From CAZSBG01 sp964605145 (GTDB taxonomy: Bacteria; Zhuqueibacterota; Zhuqueibacteria; Thermofontimicrobiales; Thermofontimicrobiaceae): DNA of 64,000 nt. Shown here piece after piece: positions 53,684 to 62,106 of this stretch. The stretch is taken from positions 1 to 64,000 of the forward strand of contig CAZSBG010000012.1 in the NCBI GenBank assembly GCA_964605145.1, given 5' to 3'. The translations under genes and the position numbers were made by a program. The notes beneath the pieces are model-generated. The model did no database searches. It had not been told where the DNA came from and saw nothing but the letters and a program-made list of their open reading frames with translations. Position 1 is the first letter of the stretch. Every line of letters begins with the position of its first letter.

Positions 53684-53764
53684 ATGTTAGAAATGAAGGA
53701 GAAAGGTAATGATCTCTTTTTCGCTGAATTGCCTGCTGAACAATTAATGGAAGAATTCATTTAA
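53684..53764 (+). CDS. Possible 26-codon leader peptide
   Basis: A short frame opening MLEMKEKGNDLFF and ending in GluGluPheIle ends at TAA 53762-53764, one base before the TTG start of the solute-binding protein. There is no good ribosome binding site at 53684; AAGGAGAAAGG at 53696-53706 lies within the frame and could instead serve a short internal start. It may couple translation or be chance. Confidence 0.25.
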   Translation: MLEMKEKGNDLFFAELPAEQLMEEFI

Positions 53765-55108
53765 TTGAGAAATTTATCGTTGAGAAACCCCAAATCGATT
53801 GTGAATAGTTCCTATTTTTGGATAATAGCAATTGTCCTGATTATTGTTATGTTTTTCATCTTTTCGTTGATGCCGGTTAGTTATAAATTTAATTCATTCG
53901 ACCGCACCACACGCATTTACTACGCTGACAATATCTCCATAGCACACCAAAGAGTAATTGAAAAATTTAACCGGGAATATAAAGGGAAAATCGAAGTTAT
54001 CCCGGTAGACCTGCCATTCACAAAATTCAGCACGAATGAACGGAAAGAGCTTCTCGCCCGGTCATTGCGCAGTAAAAGCAATCGAATCGATGTTTTTTCG
54101 GTCGATGTGATCTGGGTGCCGCGCTTTGCGAGGTGGAGCGAACCGCTCAACACGTATTTTAACCAACACGAACTTGATCTTGTCATCAAAGAAATTTTAA
54201 CCTCCTGCTATTTTGACGGCAATCTATATGCGATCCCGCATTATAACGACATTGGAATGATGTACTATCGAAGTGATATTCTTGGGCGCCTTTCGAATGC
54301 CGGGGAGATTGAACAAAAATTGCAACGATCTATTACCTGGGAAGAGTTCATTCAATTAGGTCAGCGGTTCGCCAGGTACTCGAAACCCTTTTACCTGTTC
54401 GCCGCAGATAATTTTGAAGGGCTCATTTGCAGCTATATTGAAGGATTGCTTGGCATGCATCAGAATCTTTTTCAGGGAGATAGTCTGCAATTAGATACGC
54501 CAAAAAGCAGGCAGATGGTTCAGCTTCTTGTTGACATGGTTCATAAGCACGAACTGACACCGGGTGTTGTTACGAAGTTCGATGAGTTTGATTGCTACGT
54601 GCATGCCTTAGAAAATGATGCAATTTTCTTTCGTGGTTGGCCTGGATTCCTGAGACATTATAAAGATATTTTTGAAGGAATTGAAGAAACAAAGTACATC
54701 AAAAAAGCGCCTCTGCCTCATTTCAGGGGAGGCGATCCTGCATTTGTTTTTGGCGGCTGGAATTTGATGGTCTCTAAATATTCGGACAAAAAGGAGGAGG
54801 CCGTGAAATTTCTGAAATTTTTACTCCGTGAAGACAATCAGAAATTTTTCTACAGCATTGGTGGATATTTGCCGGTCATTCAATCAGTTTACGAGGATAC
54901 AGCCTACTGCGCAAACGAACCTGATTTGTACTTTTACCGAAGCCTCATGGAACATGGAATTCATCGTCCCTATTTGGTTGAATATACGAAAATTTCTGAC
55001 ATCATTTCATATTATGTGCACCTGGCGATCAAAAAGGATATATCGGTCGCTGAAGCCCTTCAGAAAGCTACCACTCTCATAAATGCCAATCATATTCTCA
55101 TCAAATAG
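53765..55108 (+). CDS. Membrane-tethered family 1 solute-binding protein (probable sugar sensor)
   Basis: 447 residues from a TTG start with GGAAG upstream. One N-terminal helix at about 18-38 (YFWIIAIVLIIVMFFIFSLM) has no lipobox or clear cleavage site, so the protein is probably tethered in the inner membrane, facing the periplasm. The rest matches extracellular solute-binding family 1: HQRVIEKFNREYKGKIEVIPV, LFAADNFEGLICSYIEGLLG, FRGWPGFLRHY, PAFVFGGWNLMVSKYSDKKEEAVKFLKFL. No ABC permease or ATPase is near; the next two genes are a histidine kinase and a sigma-54 activator, so a sensing role is more likely than transport. Known precedents couple binding proteins to kinases for sugar sensing. 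Confidence 0.85.
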   Translation: MRNLSLRNPKSIVNSSYFWIIAIVLIIVMFFIFSLMPVSYKFNSFDRTTRIYYADNISIAHQRVIEKFNREYKGKIEVIPVDLPFTKFSTNERKELLARSLRSKSNRIDVFSVDVIWVPRFARWSEPLNTYFNQHELDLVIKEILTSCYFDGNLYAIPHYNDIGMMYYRSDILGRLSNAGEIEQKLQRSITWEEFIQLGQRFARYSKPFYLFAADNFEGLICSYIEGLLGMHQNLFQGDSLQLDTPKSRQMVQLLVDMVHKHELTPGVVTKFDEFDCYVHALENDAIFFRGWPGFLRHYKDIFEGIEETKYIKKAPLPHFRGGDPAFVFGGWNLMVSKYSDKKEEAVKFLKFLLREDNQKFFYSIGGYLPVIQSVYEDTAYCANEPDLYFYRSLMEHGIHRPYLVEYTKISDIISYYVHLAIKKDISVAEALQKATTLINANHILIK

Positions 55109-55121
55109 AAGAGTGCCGCAA

Positions 55122-56615
55122 ATGACCAAAAATAAAAAAACTCAATTGGTTGAGAAAGTAAAAAGCTATCATTTCCAGTTGAAACATCTGTTGATCCTGC
55201 TGATTATTTTGTTAATGTTTCAAATATTGGCGTCATTCATCCAAAAAATGTCCATGCGGCGATTCCTTTTCGAAACCCAGGAATGGTATCAACAGGATTT
55301 TGCTGAACGTATCGCCAATCTTACAGCGACTTCTCTGGAAATGCTACTGGAAACCTCAGCCCATAACCAGAGCTATGAAAAAGTTGAAGTAAAAAAAATT
55401 GTACAGGCATTTAATATTATCCTCAGTCAGCAACTATTACAGCACCATGTCGAAGAAGTGTGCGTGGTGCTGTCCACCAGAGGAGAAAATATTATTGCGA
55501 CCGATAACGGCCAGGATTTGTTTTCATACTTTTTTAATCATTACCAATCTGCCCCTCCGACTGACACGGCACACTCCCGCGTCATTGACATGTATAAAAA
55601 TATAATGGAAGAAATTGAAGCTTCAGAGCAAATTTACAGTGTTCTTGAAGGCAAACAGACATTCCACGTGTTTGTTCCTTTTGTGCCCAAAGGGGAGTAT
55701 GCCGGCGCTGTATATATGAAAAGCAACCCTGAATTTACGTTGATTACCAGCGGCATCATTTCCGGGTATAACGAAATCAGCCTCATCTCGACCGGTTTAA
55801 TTTTGTTCGGCTTGTTGGCCATGTTTTATATTTCGTCCTATACGCTTCAGGAACGAAATGAAGCCCAGGAGCTCCTTTTTCAGGAACGGGAACGAAAAAT
55901 TAAAGAAAATATTCACCTTCAAAAGGAATCCTTGTTCACCAAACGAATTTATCATACGCATCACAAAGCAGAAAAAATTATGGGATTTATCAAAGAGGAT
56001 CTGGCAGCGCTTGCCGCAGATAACATTTCAGCAATCAAATATCGCGTGACAAAATATGCAAATTTTATCTCACGCGTTATTTATGATATGAAATGGTTCG
56101 ATCCACCGATTCATGCGATCCGAAATCCTATTTTTCAAACGGATTTGAATGATTTGATAAAATTTATTGTCGACAATATTTTTCTGAGAATTTCAAAAAA
56201 CAGGGACCAAAATGTTTTCAAACTGGAACTGGATGAAAATATGCCCAAATTGCCAGTCAATGAGTTCGTCATCTGGGAAATTTTTGAGCCGCTCATTCAA
56301 AACAGTATCGATCATTCCGATGATGAGAAGATTACAGTGACAATTCGAACGCATTACGATTCAACGCAACAACGCTCAAAGGTTATTGTCTCAGATAATG
56401 GAAAAGGCATCAGTCCGGAGTTATTGCAAGAAAGTGAAGTCGGCGTGAAAAATATCTTTCTGGAAAATGTTTCGACCAAACCCCAGACCAGGAAGTCGGG
56501 ATACGGCTGTTACATCGCTTACGAAATTGCCACGGAACGATGCGGCTGGATGATCGAAGCTGAAAATTTGCCAGAAAAGGGATGTCAATTTACAATCACA
56601 ATTCCGCATTATTAA
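55122..56615 (+). CDS. Histidine kinase with atypical dimerisation domain
   Basis: 497 residues from ATG 55122 (the frame opens further upstream inside the binding-protein gene). TM helices at 21-41 and 219-239 enclose a periplasmic sensor domain of about 175 residues. The cytoplasmic part has a coiled-coil (EAQELLFQERERKIKENIHLQ), then a segment RIYHTHHKAEKIMGFIKEDL where His278, His280 and His281 replace the usual HE-x-NPL H-box. The HATPase domain is normal in outline: EPLIQNSIDHS (N-box, Asn394), DNGKGI (425-430) and SGYGCYIAYEI. It should signal to the regulator 13 bases downstream. Confidence 0.85.
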   Translation: MTKNKKTQLVEKVKSYHFQLKHLLILLIILLMFQILASFIQKMSMRRFLFETQEWYQQDFAERIANLTATSLEMLLETSAHNQSYEKVEVKKIVQAFNIILSQQLLQHHVEEVCVVLSTRGENIIATDNGQDLFSYFFNHYQSAPPTDTAHSRVIDMYKNIMEEIEASEQIYSVLEGKQTFHVFVPFVPKGEYAGAVYMKSNPEFTLITSGIISGYNEISLISTGLILFGLLAMFYISSYTLQERNEAQELLFQERERKIKENIHLQKESLFTKRIYHTHHKAEKIMGFIKEDLAALAADNISAIKYRVTKYANFISRVIYDMKWFDPPIHAIRNPIFQTDLNDLIKFIVDNIFLRISKNRDQNVFKLELDENMPKLPVNEFVIWEIFEPLIQNSIDHSDDEKITVTIRTHYDSTQQRSKVIVSDNGKGISPELLQESEVGVKNIFLENVSTKPQTRKSGYGCYIAYEIATERCGWMIEAENLPEKGCQFTITIPHY

Positions 56616-56628
56616 AAAAGGGAGAACC

Positions 56629-58086
56629 ATGAGAACGAGCCGGAAAATTTCAGTCCTGATCATCGAAGATGAAGAATTTGATGTGAAGCGCATTCAAAAA
56701 ACGCTGAATCCATTCTCCAATAGAATAACAATCAAGGAAATCGTTTCAAACGGACGAGTTGCCCTGGAATTGCTCGAAGATGACCGAAACGGCTACGATG
56801 TGGTAATCATGGACTTCCAGATCGCCGGGGGAATTATGGGAGAAAAGCTGATCCAGAAAATCAAGCATATCAACCCGACGATTCAGGTGATTGTTGTGAC
56901 CAAAATGACCATCAACATGACGGATTATGAATTTGCCAATCAATTGCTGGAAGCCGGCGCCACGTGGTACTGTACAAAATATCCGGTTGATATTGAAGAA
57001 TACATTTATCAGCCCACGGATTTCATTTTGAGTATTGTCAATGCATTTGAAAAGAAAAAACTCGAAGAAGACCGGGCGAAATCCAATAAGAAACTCACCA
57101 AAAATATCGATGATATTTTGCTGAAAAAACAGATCATCGGGGAAACAGGTGTTATAAAAAAATTGAGAGAACAAATTGAAAAAAGCGCCGAATCTGACAG
57201 CAATATTTTAATCACCGGTTCCTCCGGCACAGGCAAGGAATTGGTTGCCGCAAATATTCATTTCCGGGGAAAACGAAAATTTGAAAACTTTGTCCCCATC
57301 AATTGCGGGAGCCTGCCGGATAATTTAATCGAGAGCGAACTGTTTGGCTTTGAACGCGGTTCATTCACCGGCGCGGAAGCCAATAAACCCGGCCTTTTTG
57401 AACTGGCCCACCAGGGAACCATATTTTTGGACGAAATCTCCGAACTTCCGCTGGCCACACAATCGGTTTTGCTTCGTGTGATTCAGGAAGGGGAAATTGA
57501 TAAAATCGGTCGGACGCGCAAGGTGAATGTGGATGTTCGAATCATTGCTGCCACTAACAAAAATCTGAAAGAAGAGGTACAAAAACGAAATTTCCGCGAG
57601 GATTTATATTATCGATTGAACGTGGTTCCTATACATGTTCCGTTATTGCGCGAACGCCGGGAAGACATCCTGCTTTTGGTGAATCATTTTTTAAAAAAGT
57701 TCAGCACGGATATGAACCGGGAAATTCCAGTCATCGAAGTGCCTGGCATGGAAATTCTGGTCAATTATTTCTGGCCCGGAAATGTGCGAGAACTCCAAAA
57801 TGTTGTTGAACGATTGCTTTTCTATGGCGAGAAATCATTGACTGCATCGCATGTTCAAATGGCGTTGGGACTTCAGATGGAAAACAAATCGCTCAAAGCC
57901 TATGGCAAACATTTCCAGTTCTCGCCGGATGAAGTGGTGCCCTGGCGGGACATGGAGAAAAAGATCAAGCTGGAATATTTTGAGTTTGTTCGGAACAATG
58001 CAACCTCGGATGCGGAGGCGGCCCGCCTGTTGGGTTTGGCGCCGCCGAATTATTATCGTATGTGTAAGGAATTGGGGTTGAAATAA
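56629..58086 (+). CDS. NtrC-family sigma-54-dependent response regulator (glycan locus)
   Basis: 485 residues; GGGAGA precedes the ATG. Receiver domain with IIEDEEFD, phospho-acceptor Asp62, Thr91 and Lys117. The AAA+ domain has Walker A GSSGTGKE (197-204), the sigma-54 loop GSFTGA (244-249), and FLDEISE. The C-terminal Fis-type helix-turn-helix reads SDAEAARLLGLAPPNYYRMCKELGL. It is the last gene of the binding-protein, kinase, regulator set and lies 236 bp ahead of the GH30 gene, whose upstream region has a sigma-54-like promoter and tandem dyads. It is therefore the likely activator of that operon. Confidence 0.93.
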   Translation: MRTSRKISVLIIEDEEFDVKRIQKTLNPFSNRITIKEIVSNGRVALELLEDDRNGYDVVIMDFQIAGGIMGEKLIQKIKHINPTIQVIVVTKMTINMTDYEFANQLLEAGATWYCTKYPVDIEEYIYQPTDFILSIVNAFEKKKLEEDRAKSNKKLTKNIDDILLKKQIIGETGVIKKLREQIEKSAESDSNILITGSSGTGKELVAANIHFRGKRKFENFVPINCGSLPDNLIESELFGFERGSFTGAEANKPGLFELAHQGTIFLDEISELPLATQSVLLRVIQEGEIDKIGRTRKVNVDVRIIAATNKNLKEEVQKRNFREDLYYRLNVVPIHVPLLRERREDILLLVNHFLKKFSTDMNREIPVIEVPGMEILVNYFWPGNVRELQNVVERLLFYGEKSLTASHVQMALGLQMENKSLKAYGKHFQFSPDEVVPWRDMEKKIKLEYFEFVRNNATSDAEAARLLGLAPPNYYRMCKELGLK

Positions 58087-58147
58087 ACTGTTATCATTTC
58101 TAAAGTTCACTATTTTCACCACTCAAAAATTGAATTTTCTGCCCTCA

Positions 58148-58185
58148 ATTATTAATTTGATAATTATATTATTAATTTGATAATT
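58148..58185. promoter_or_regulatory. Tandem direct repeat of an 18-bp dyad, 20 bp apart (candidate activator sites)
   Basis: An identical 18-bp segment occurs at 58148-58165 and 58168-58185; its core TTATTAATTTGATAA has dyad symmetry. Centres are 20 bp apart and lie about 110-130 bp upstream of the start expected from the sigma-54-like promoter, a typical enhancer position. The reverse strand reads TTATCAAATTAATAA, sharing TATCAAA with the sites at 23509-23543. Confidence 0.65.
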
Positions 58186-58260
58186 CTCAATTATTTTTTC
58201 ATCACTTTTTAAAACCTTATAAGAATATTAAAAATATATTTTTACGGTACTATCATTTCG

Positions 58261-58277
58261 TTGGCGTAATTTTTGTA
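58261..58277 (+). promoter_or_regulatory. Sigma-54-like promoter of the GH30 operon
   Basis: TTGGCGTAATTTTTGTA has the -24 element TTGGC and a -12 element TTGT at the correct spacing (GG at 58263-58264, GT at 58275-58276). The -12 C is replaced by T, a known weaker variant. Transcription would begin near 58287, about 36 bases before the ATG. Confidence 0.6.
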
Positions 58278-58322
58278 ATTTCAACAGCAACAAACAAGGA
58301 TTACGTTAAAGAAAGAAAATAA

Positions 58323-59840
58323 ATGGATAAATATATTTGCCTTCTTGTTTTATTAATCCTCAGCTGCATCTATATTAATTTTAGTTGTCAGCATTCACGG
58401 TATTCCTCGTATACAGTCATTCAAAGCTCAAAATCCGGTGATAAGCTAATTGTAAAAGAAAATGGTATTCTGTCGTTTCAAAAAAATACGACGAATCATA
58501 ACATCAGCCTTCATCCTGAAAATACATATCAGACAATTACAGGTTTTGGCGGCGCATTCACAGAGTCTTCGGCTTATGTTTTGAAGCAATTGAGCGATGC
58601 CAAAAGAGCGGAAGTGCTCGAAAATTATTTCAGCAATTCCGGCGCCGCATATAGTCTAATGCGTACGCATATCAACAGTTGTGATTTTTCCCTGTCGAAG
58701 TATTCATATTCCCCAGTCCCCAACGATACGAATCTCATCCATTTTTCAATCGAAGAAGACGCGGACGATTTGCTTCCGCTAATCAGGGGTGCGCTTGCCG
58801 TGCCCGGCGCTGATTTCAAATTGATAGCTTCGCCCTGGACTGCGCCGCCGTGGATGAAAGATAACAATGACTGGAATGGCGGCTCGCTGAAAAAAGAATA
58901 TTATCGGACGTGGGCGTTGTACTTCTCAAAATACATCAATGCGTATGCGGAAAATGGTGTGCCGATCTGGGGAATCACTGTGGAAAATGAGCCGCTGGGC
59001 AATGGCGGACAGTGGGAGAGCATGATTTACACGCCGGAAACTATGGCGGATTTCATTCAAAATTATTTGGGACCGCAATTTGAAAATGATGGATTGGACG
59101 TTAAAATTTTATCCTATGATCAGAATCGGGATGAATTATTGGAGTGGACACAACCAATTTTATCCGATCCCGATGTGGCGAAATATGTGTGGGGAACCGC
59201 TGTGCACTGGTACAGCAGCACCATCGATTGGTACCCGGATGAGCTGAACGAAGTTCATAAAAGATATCCGGATAAACACCTTCTGCACACGGAGGGTTGC
59301 ATCGACAATGTGGGCAACGACGAACCGGCCGGCATTTGGCTGACGGATGACTGGTATTGGCGCAGGGAAGCAACGGACTGGGGATACTATTGGGCTGCCG
59401 AAGCGGACAAGAAAAATCATCCGAAATATGGGCCTGTTTACCGGTACGCGCGGGATATTATCGGCGGACTGAATAGCTGGCTAACCGGCTGGATTGACTG
59501 GAATATCGTTCTCGATACAAAAGGTGGGCCTAATCATGCCGAAAACTGGTGCGTCGCGCCTGTGCTGGTGGACGCTGCCAGCGACAGCGTATACTACACT
59601 CCACTTTTTTACACCATGTGTCATTTCAGCAAATACATTCAGCCGGGGGCTCAAAGAATCGGTGTTGAAACTGATCTGGGAGAATTGATGGTCACCGCAT
59701 GTAAGAATCCGGATAAAAGCATAGCCGTTGAAATATTGAATCAGCACGAAAAGCCAGTGGCTTTTCATCTAATTATCGAAGGCAGAATCAAAGAATTTAC
59801 CATTCCCGAGAATGCACTTCAAACCATTCTTTTACATTAA
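58323..59840 (+). CDS. GH30 family glycoside hydrolase (glucosylceramidase / beta-1,6-glucanase type)
   Basis: 505 residues with a lipoprotein-like leader (ICLLVLLILSC or INFSC as lipobox). The GH30 core is unmistakable: TGFGGAFTESSAYVL (73-87), SPWTAPPWMKDN (170-181), acid/base Glu223 in VENEP and nucleophile Glu324 in HTEGC, with the C-terminal beta-sandwich (GELMVTACKNPDKSIAVEILNQ). This fits the subfamilies acting on glucosylceramide or beta-1,6-glucan; the exact substrate cannot be told. Export means it works outside the inner membrane, feeding sugars to the transporter encoded 17 bases downstream and the GH3 beta-glucosidase after it. Confidence 0.95.
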   Translation: MDKYICLLVLLILSCIYINFSCQHSRYSSYTVIQSSKSGDKLIVKENGILSFQKNTTNHNISLHPENTYQTITGFGGAFTESSAYVLKQLSDAKRAEVLENYFSNSGAAYSLMRTHINSCDFSLSKYSYSPVPNDTNLIHFSIEEDADDLLPLIRGALAVPGADFKLIASPWTAPPWMKDNNDWNGGSLKKEYYRTWALYFSKYINAYAENGVPIWGITVENEPLGNGGQWESMIYTPETMADFIQNYLGPQFENDGLDVKILSYDQNRDELLEWTQPILSDPDVAKYVWGTAVHWYSSTIDWYPDELNEVHKRYPDKHLLHTEGCIDNVGNDEPAGIWLTDDWYWRREATDWGYYWAAEADKKNHPKYGPVYRYARDIIGGLNSWLTGWIDWNIVLDTKGGPNHAENWCVAPVLVDAASDSVYYTPLFYTMCHFSKYIQPGAQRIGVETDLGELMVTACKNPDKSIAVEILNQHEKPVAFHLIIEGRIKEFTIPENALQTILLH

Positions 59841-59857
59841 TACCCTGGAGGACAAGC

Positions 59858-62047
59858 GTGAGCGTAGAACAGATCAAATTAACTTTCAAGGAAAAAGTTG
59901 GTTACGGACTGGGGGATACAGCGTCGAATTTGTATTTCCAGATGTATATCAACTTTCTTCTTTTCTTTTATACCGATGTTTTCGGAATTCCGGCTGCAGC
60001 GGCTGGTACACTCTTTATGTTATCCCGTTTTTGGGATGCGGTTAATGATCCTATGATGGGTATCATCGCAGACCGGACCAATACAAAATGGGGTAAATTT
60101 CGTCCCTATCTGCTCTGGATTATGGGTCCGCTTGCCGTCATCGGTGTTCTAATGTTTACGACTCCAAATCTGAGTGTGCAGGGTAAAATCGCCTATGCTT
60201 ATGTTACCTATATACTGATGATGATGGCTTACACTGCCATTAATATTCCTTATTCAGCACTTCTGGGTGTACTTTCTTCCGATAGCCAAGAGAGAACGAG
60301 TGCATCCACCTACCGTTTTGTCCTGGCCTTTGTCGGTGCCCTGGTCGTGCAGGGCGCAACGCTTCCGTTGGTTTATACAACCGGAAACGACCCTCAGGGA
60401 TTTGCGCTCTCGAACAATACCCTTTTAATAAAAGAGGTGGATAATAAAACATCCAGGTATATTGTAACGGCGAATGACGGAATTTCGGAAACGGAAACTG
60501 AATTTTTGATCAATATAAAAAAAGAAGGTGAGCGGCCACCAGTTGTGAAAAATCCGCTTGCTGAAATCGTCCTTCAGGAAGGATTTGGATCAGAAGCCAT
60601 CGACTTATCCAATGTTTTTTCCGATCCCGATAAAGATAAACTTTTATTTGCAACAAAAGTGAACGACGGTGATGCTGTGGATGTAAATATCACCAATCAG
60701 ACACTCAATATAATTGAAAAGAATATTGGCCATTCCGAGATCTCACTGATCGCCAATGATACAAATTATGGACAGAAAAATACAAATTTTTCGGTATATG
60801 TTAATGAAGCGAATAATCAGCGGCCCCAGAGAATCAATCCTCTTCAGGACCAGGTTGTTGATATCGAAAATGAAACGCATCGCCTGCCTATCGACAGTGT
60901 TTTTAATGATGCAAACGGTGATGATCTCAATTATACTGTCTATTCGAAAAATGGTGCTGCCATATCCGCTGCAGCGCTCGGCACAGAGCTGGAATTTAAA
61001 CTGAATAAGGTGGGTATATCCGAGATTGTCTTGACTGCGGATGATTTAAAAGGCGGTGTAGCCCGGGATACCTTTTTTGTAAAATGCCGATCTAAGGAGA
61101 ATGATCCCCCGTCTATTTACAAGGGAGTTGATAATGTTGAACTGGCCATGGGATTTAATGAATATGCGATCGATATATCAGACGTGTTTCAGGATCTCGA
61201 TGGCGATGCGGTATCCTTTGCTGTAAAAAAGGTAGATGTTGCAAAGGGATTCCAGTTTACACTGGTAATATTTGGCATTCTTGCCTGTATTTTGTTCTAC
61301 TTTACCTTTGCCTGGACCAAAGAACGTGTCCAGCCGCCAACAGAACAACAGTCCTCCTTAAAAAATGATTTGAAAGATCTGATTCGAAACCGTCCATGGA
61401 TGATGTTGCTCTTTATGGGCATCTTCTCATTAGGCTATATTATCATCCGTGTCGGCACTATAATGTACTATTTCAAATACTATATTGAGAATGAACTGCT
61501 GGCTTCACTTTTTATGGTAACGGGAACACTTGCTGTAATAGCCGGTGTTGCCTGTACCGGTTTTTTATCGAGGATTTTTGGAAAGAAAAAATTGTACATC
61601 ATTGTTATGGCTCTTTCGAGTCTGCTTACCATGATCTTCTACTTCATTCCAAAAGAACAGATTGTTTTGGTCTTTGCCGTAAATATCATCATACAGTTTG
61701 TCATGGCGCCTCAAGCACCCCTATTATGGGCAATGTACGCGGATACGGCTGATTACTCAGAATGGAAAAATAAAAGACGAGCCACCGGGCTTGTCTTTTC
61801 AGCGGCAACCTTCGCACAAAAATTCGGAATGGCCCTTGGCGGTGGAATTGCCGGCTGGCTGCTTGCTATGTTCAGATTTCAACCAAATGTACAACAGGCA
61901 CCGGATACACTCAACGGGATTAAGCTTATGATGAGTTTTATTCCTGCCATTGGAAGTATCGCGGCAACCTTCGTTGCGTTGTTCTATGAACTCGATGATA
62001 AAACCATGAAACAAATAGAACTGGATCTTCAGAAGAGGAAAAAATAG
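59858..62047 (+). CDS. GPH-family sugar:cation symporter with cadherin/Ig-like repeat insert
   Basis: 729 residues from a GTG start with GGAGG at 59847-59851. The transporter part is a normal GPH (MelB-like) symporter: VGYGLGDTASNLYFQ, SRFWDAVNDPMMGIIADRTNTKWGKFRPYLLW (the GPH Asp-x-Asp signature region), INIPYSALLGVLSSDSQERTSASTYRF, then TM6 from KGFQFTLVIFGILACILFYF through TM12. Ordinary members have 440-480 residues; this one has about 283 extra (178-460) in the TM5-TM6 loop, which faces the periplasm. The insert consists of cadherin/Ig-like beta repeats. Helix count, signature motifs and C-terminal half look intact, so transport activity may be kept, with the insert perhaps binding a glycan or partner. 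Sits between GH30 and GH3. Confidence 0.93.
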   Translation: MSVEQIKLTFKEKVGYGLGDTASNLYFQMYINFLLFFYTDVFGIPAAAAGTLFMLSRFWDAVNDPMMGIIADRTNTKWGKFRPYLLWIMGPLAVIGVLMFTTPNLSVQGKIAYAYVTYILMMMAYTAINIPYSALLGVLSSDSQERTSASTYRFVLAFVGALVVQGATLPLVYTTGNDPQGFALSNNTLLIKEVDNKTSRYIVTANDGISETETEFLINIKKEGERPPVVKNPLAEIVLQEGFGSEAIDLSNVFSDPDKDKLLFATKVNDGDAVDVNITNQTLNIIEKNIGHSEISLIANDTNYGQKNTNFSVYVNEANNQRPQRINPLQDQVVDIENETHRLPIDSVFNDANGDDLNYTVYSKNGAAISAAALGTELEFKLNKVGISEIVLTADDLKGGVARDTFFVKCRSKENDPPSIYKGVDNVELAMGFNEYAIDISDVFQDLDGDAVSFAVKKVDVAKGFQFTLVIFGILACILFYFTFAWTKERVQPPTEQQSSLKNDLKDLIRNRPWMMLLFMGIFSLGYIIIRVGTIMYYFKYYIENELLASLFMVTGTLAVIAGVACTGFLSRIFGKKKLYIIVMALSSLLTMIFYFIPKEQIVLVFAVNIIIQFVMAPQAPLLWAMYADTADYSEWKNKRRATGLVFSAATFAQKFGMALGGGIAGWLLAMFRFQPNVQQAPDTLNGIKLMMSFIPAIGSIAATFVALFYELDDKTMKQIELDLQKRKK
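60389..61237 (+). other. Cadherin/Ig-like repeat insert within the sugar transporter
   Basis: Residues 178-460 of the transporter. Two complete repeats of about 94 residues (about 225-318 and 319-412) open with RPPVVKNPLAEIVLQEG and RPQRINPLQDQVVD and share a DLSNVFSDPDKD / PIDSVFNDANGDD motif. The insert begins with the second half of a repeat (about 47 residues: YIVTANDGISETETEF) and ends with the first half of another (about 48 residues: DISDVFQDLDGDAVSF), so the total equals three repeat lengths. No transmembrane segment lies inside. Confidence 0.85.
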
Positions 62048-62106
62048 AAACAAAATTTATCAAAAACAGCATTAATCAGTACAGCAAATTGAAGGAACGA
62101 AACGAA

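Noticed and set aside
53765..55108. Solute-binding protein as part of an ABC importer operon
   Set aside because: No permease or ATPase gene follows; the next genes are a kinase and regulator, and the protein has an uncleaved-looking membrane helix.
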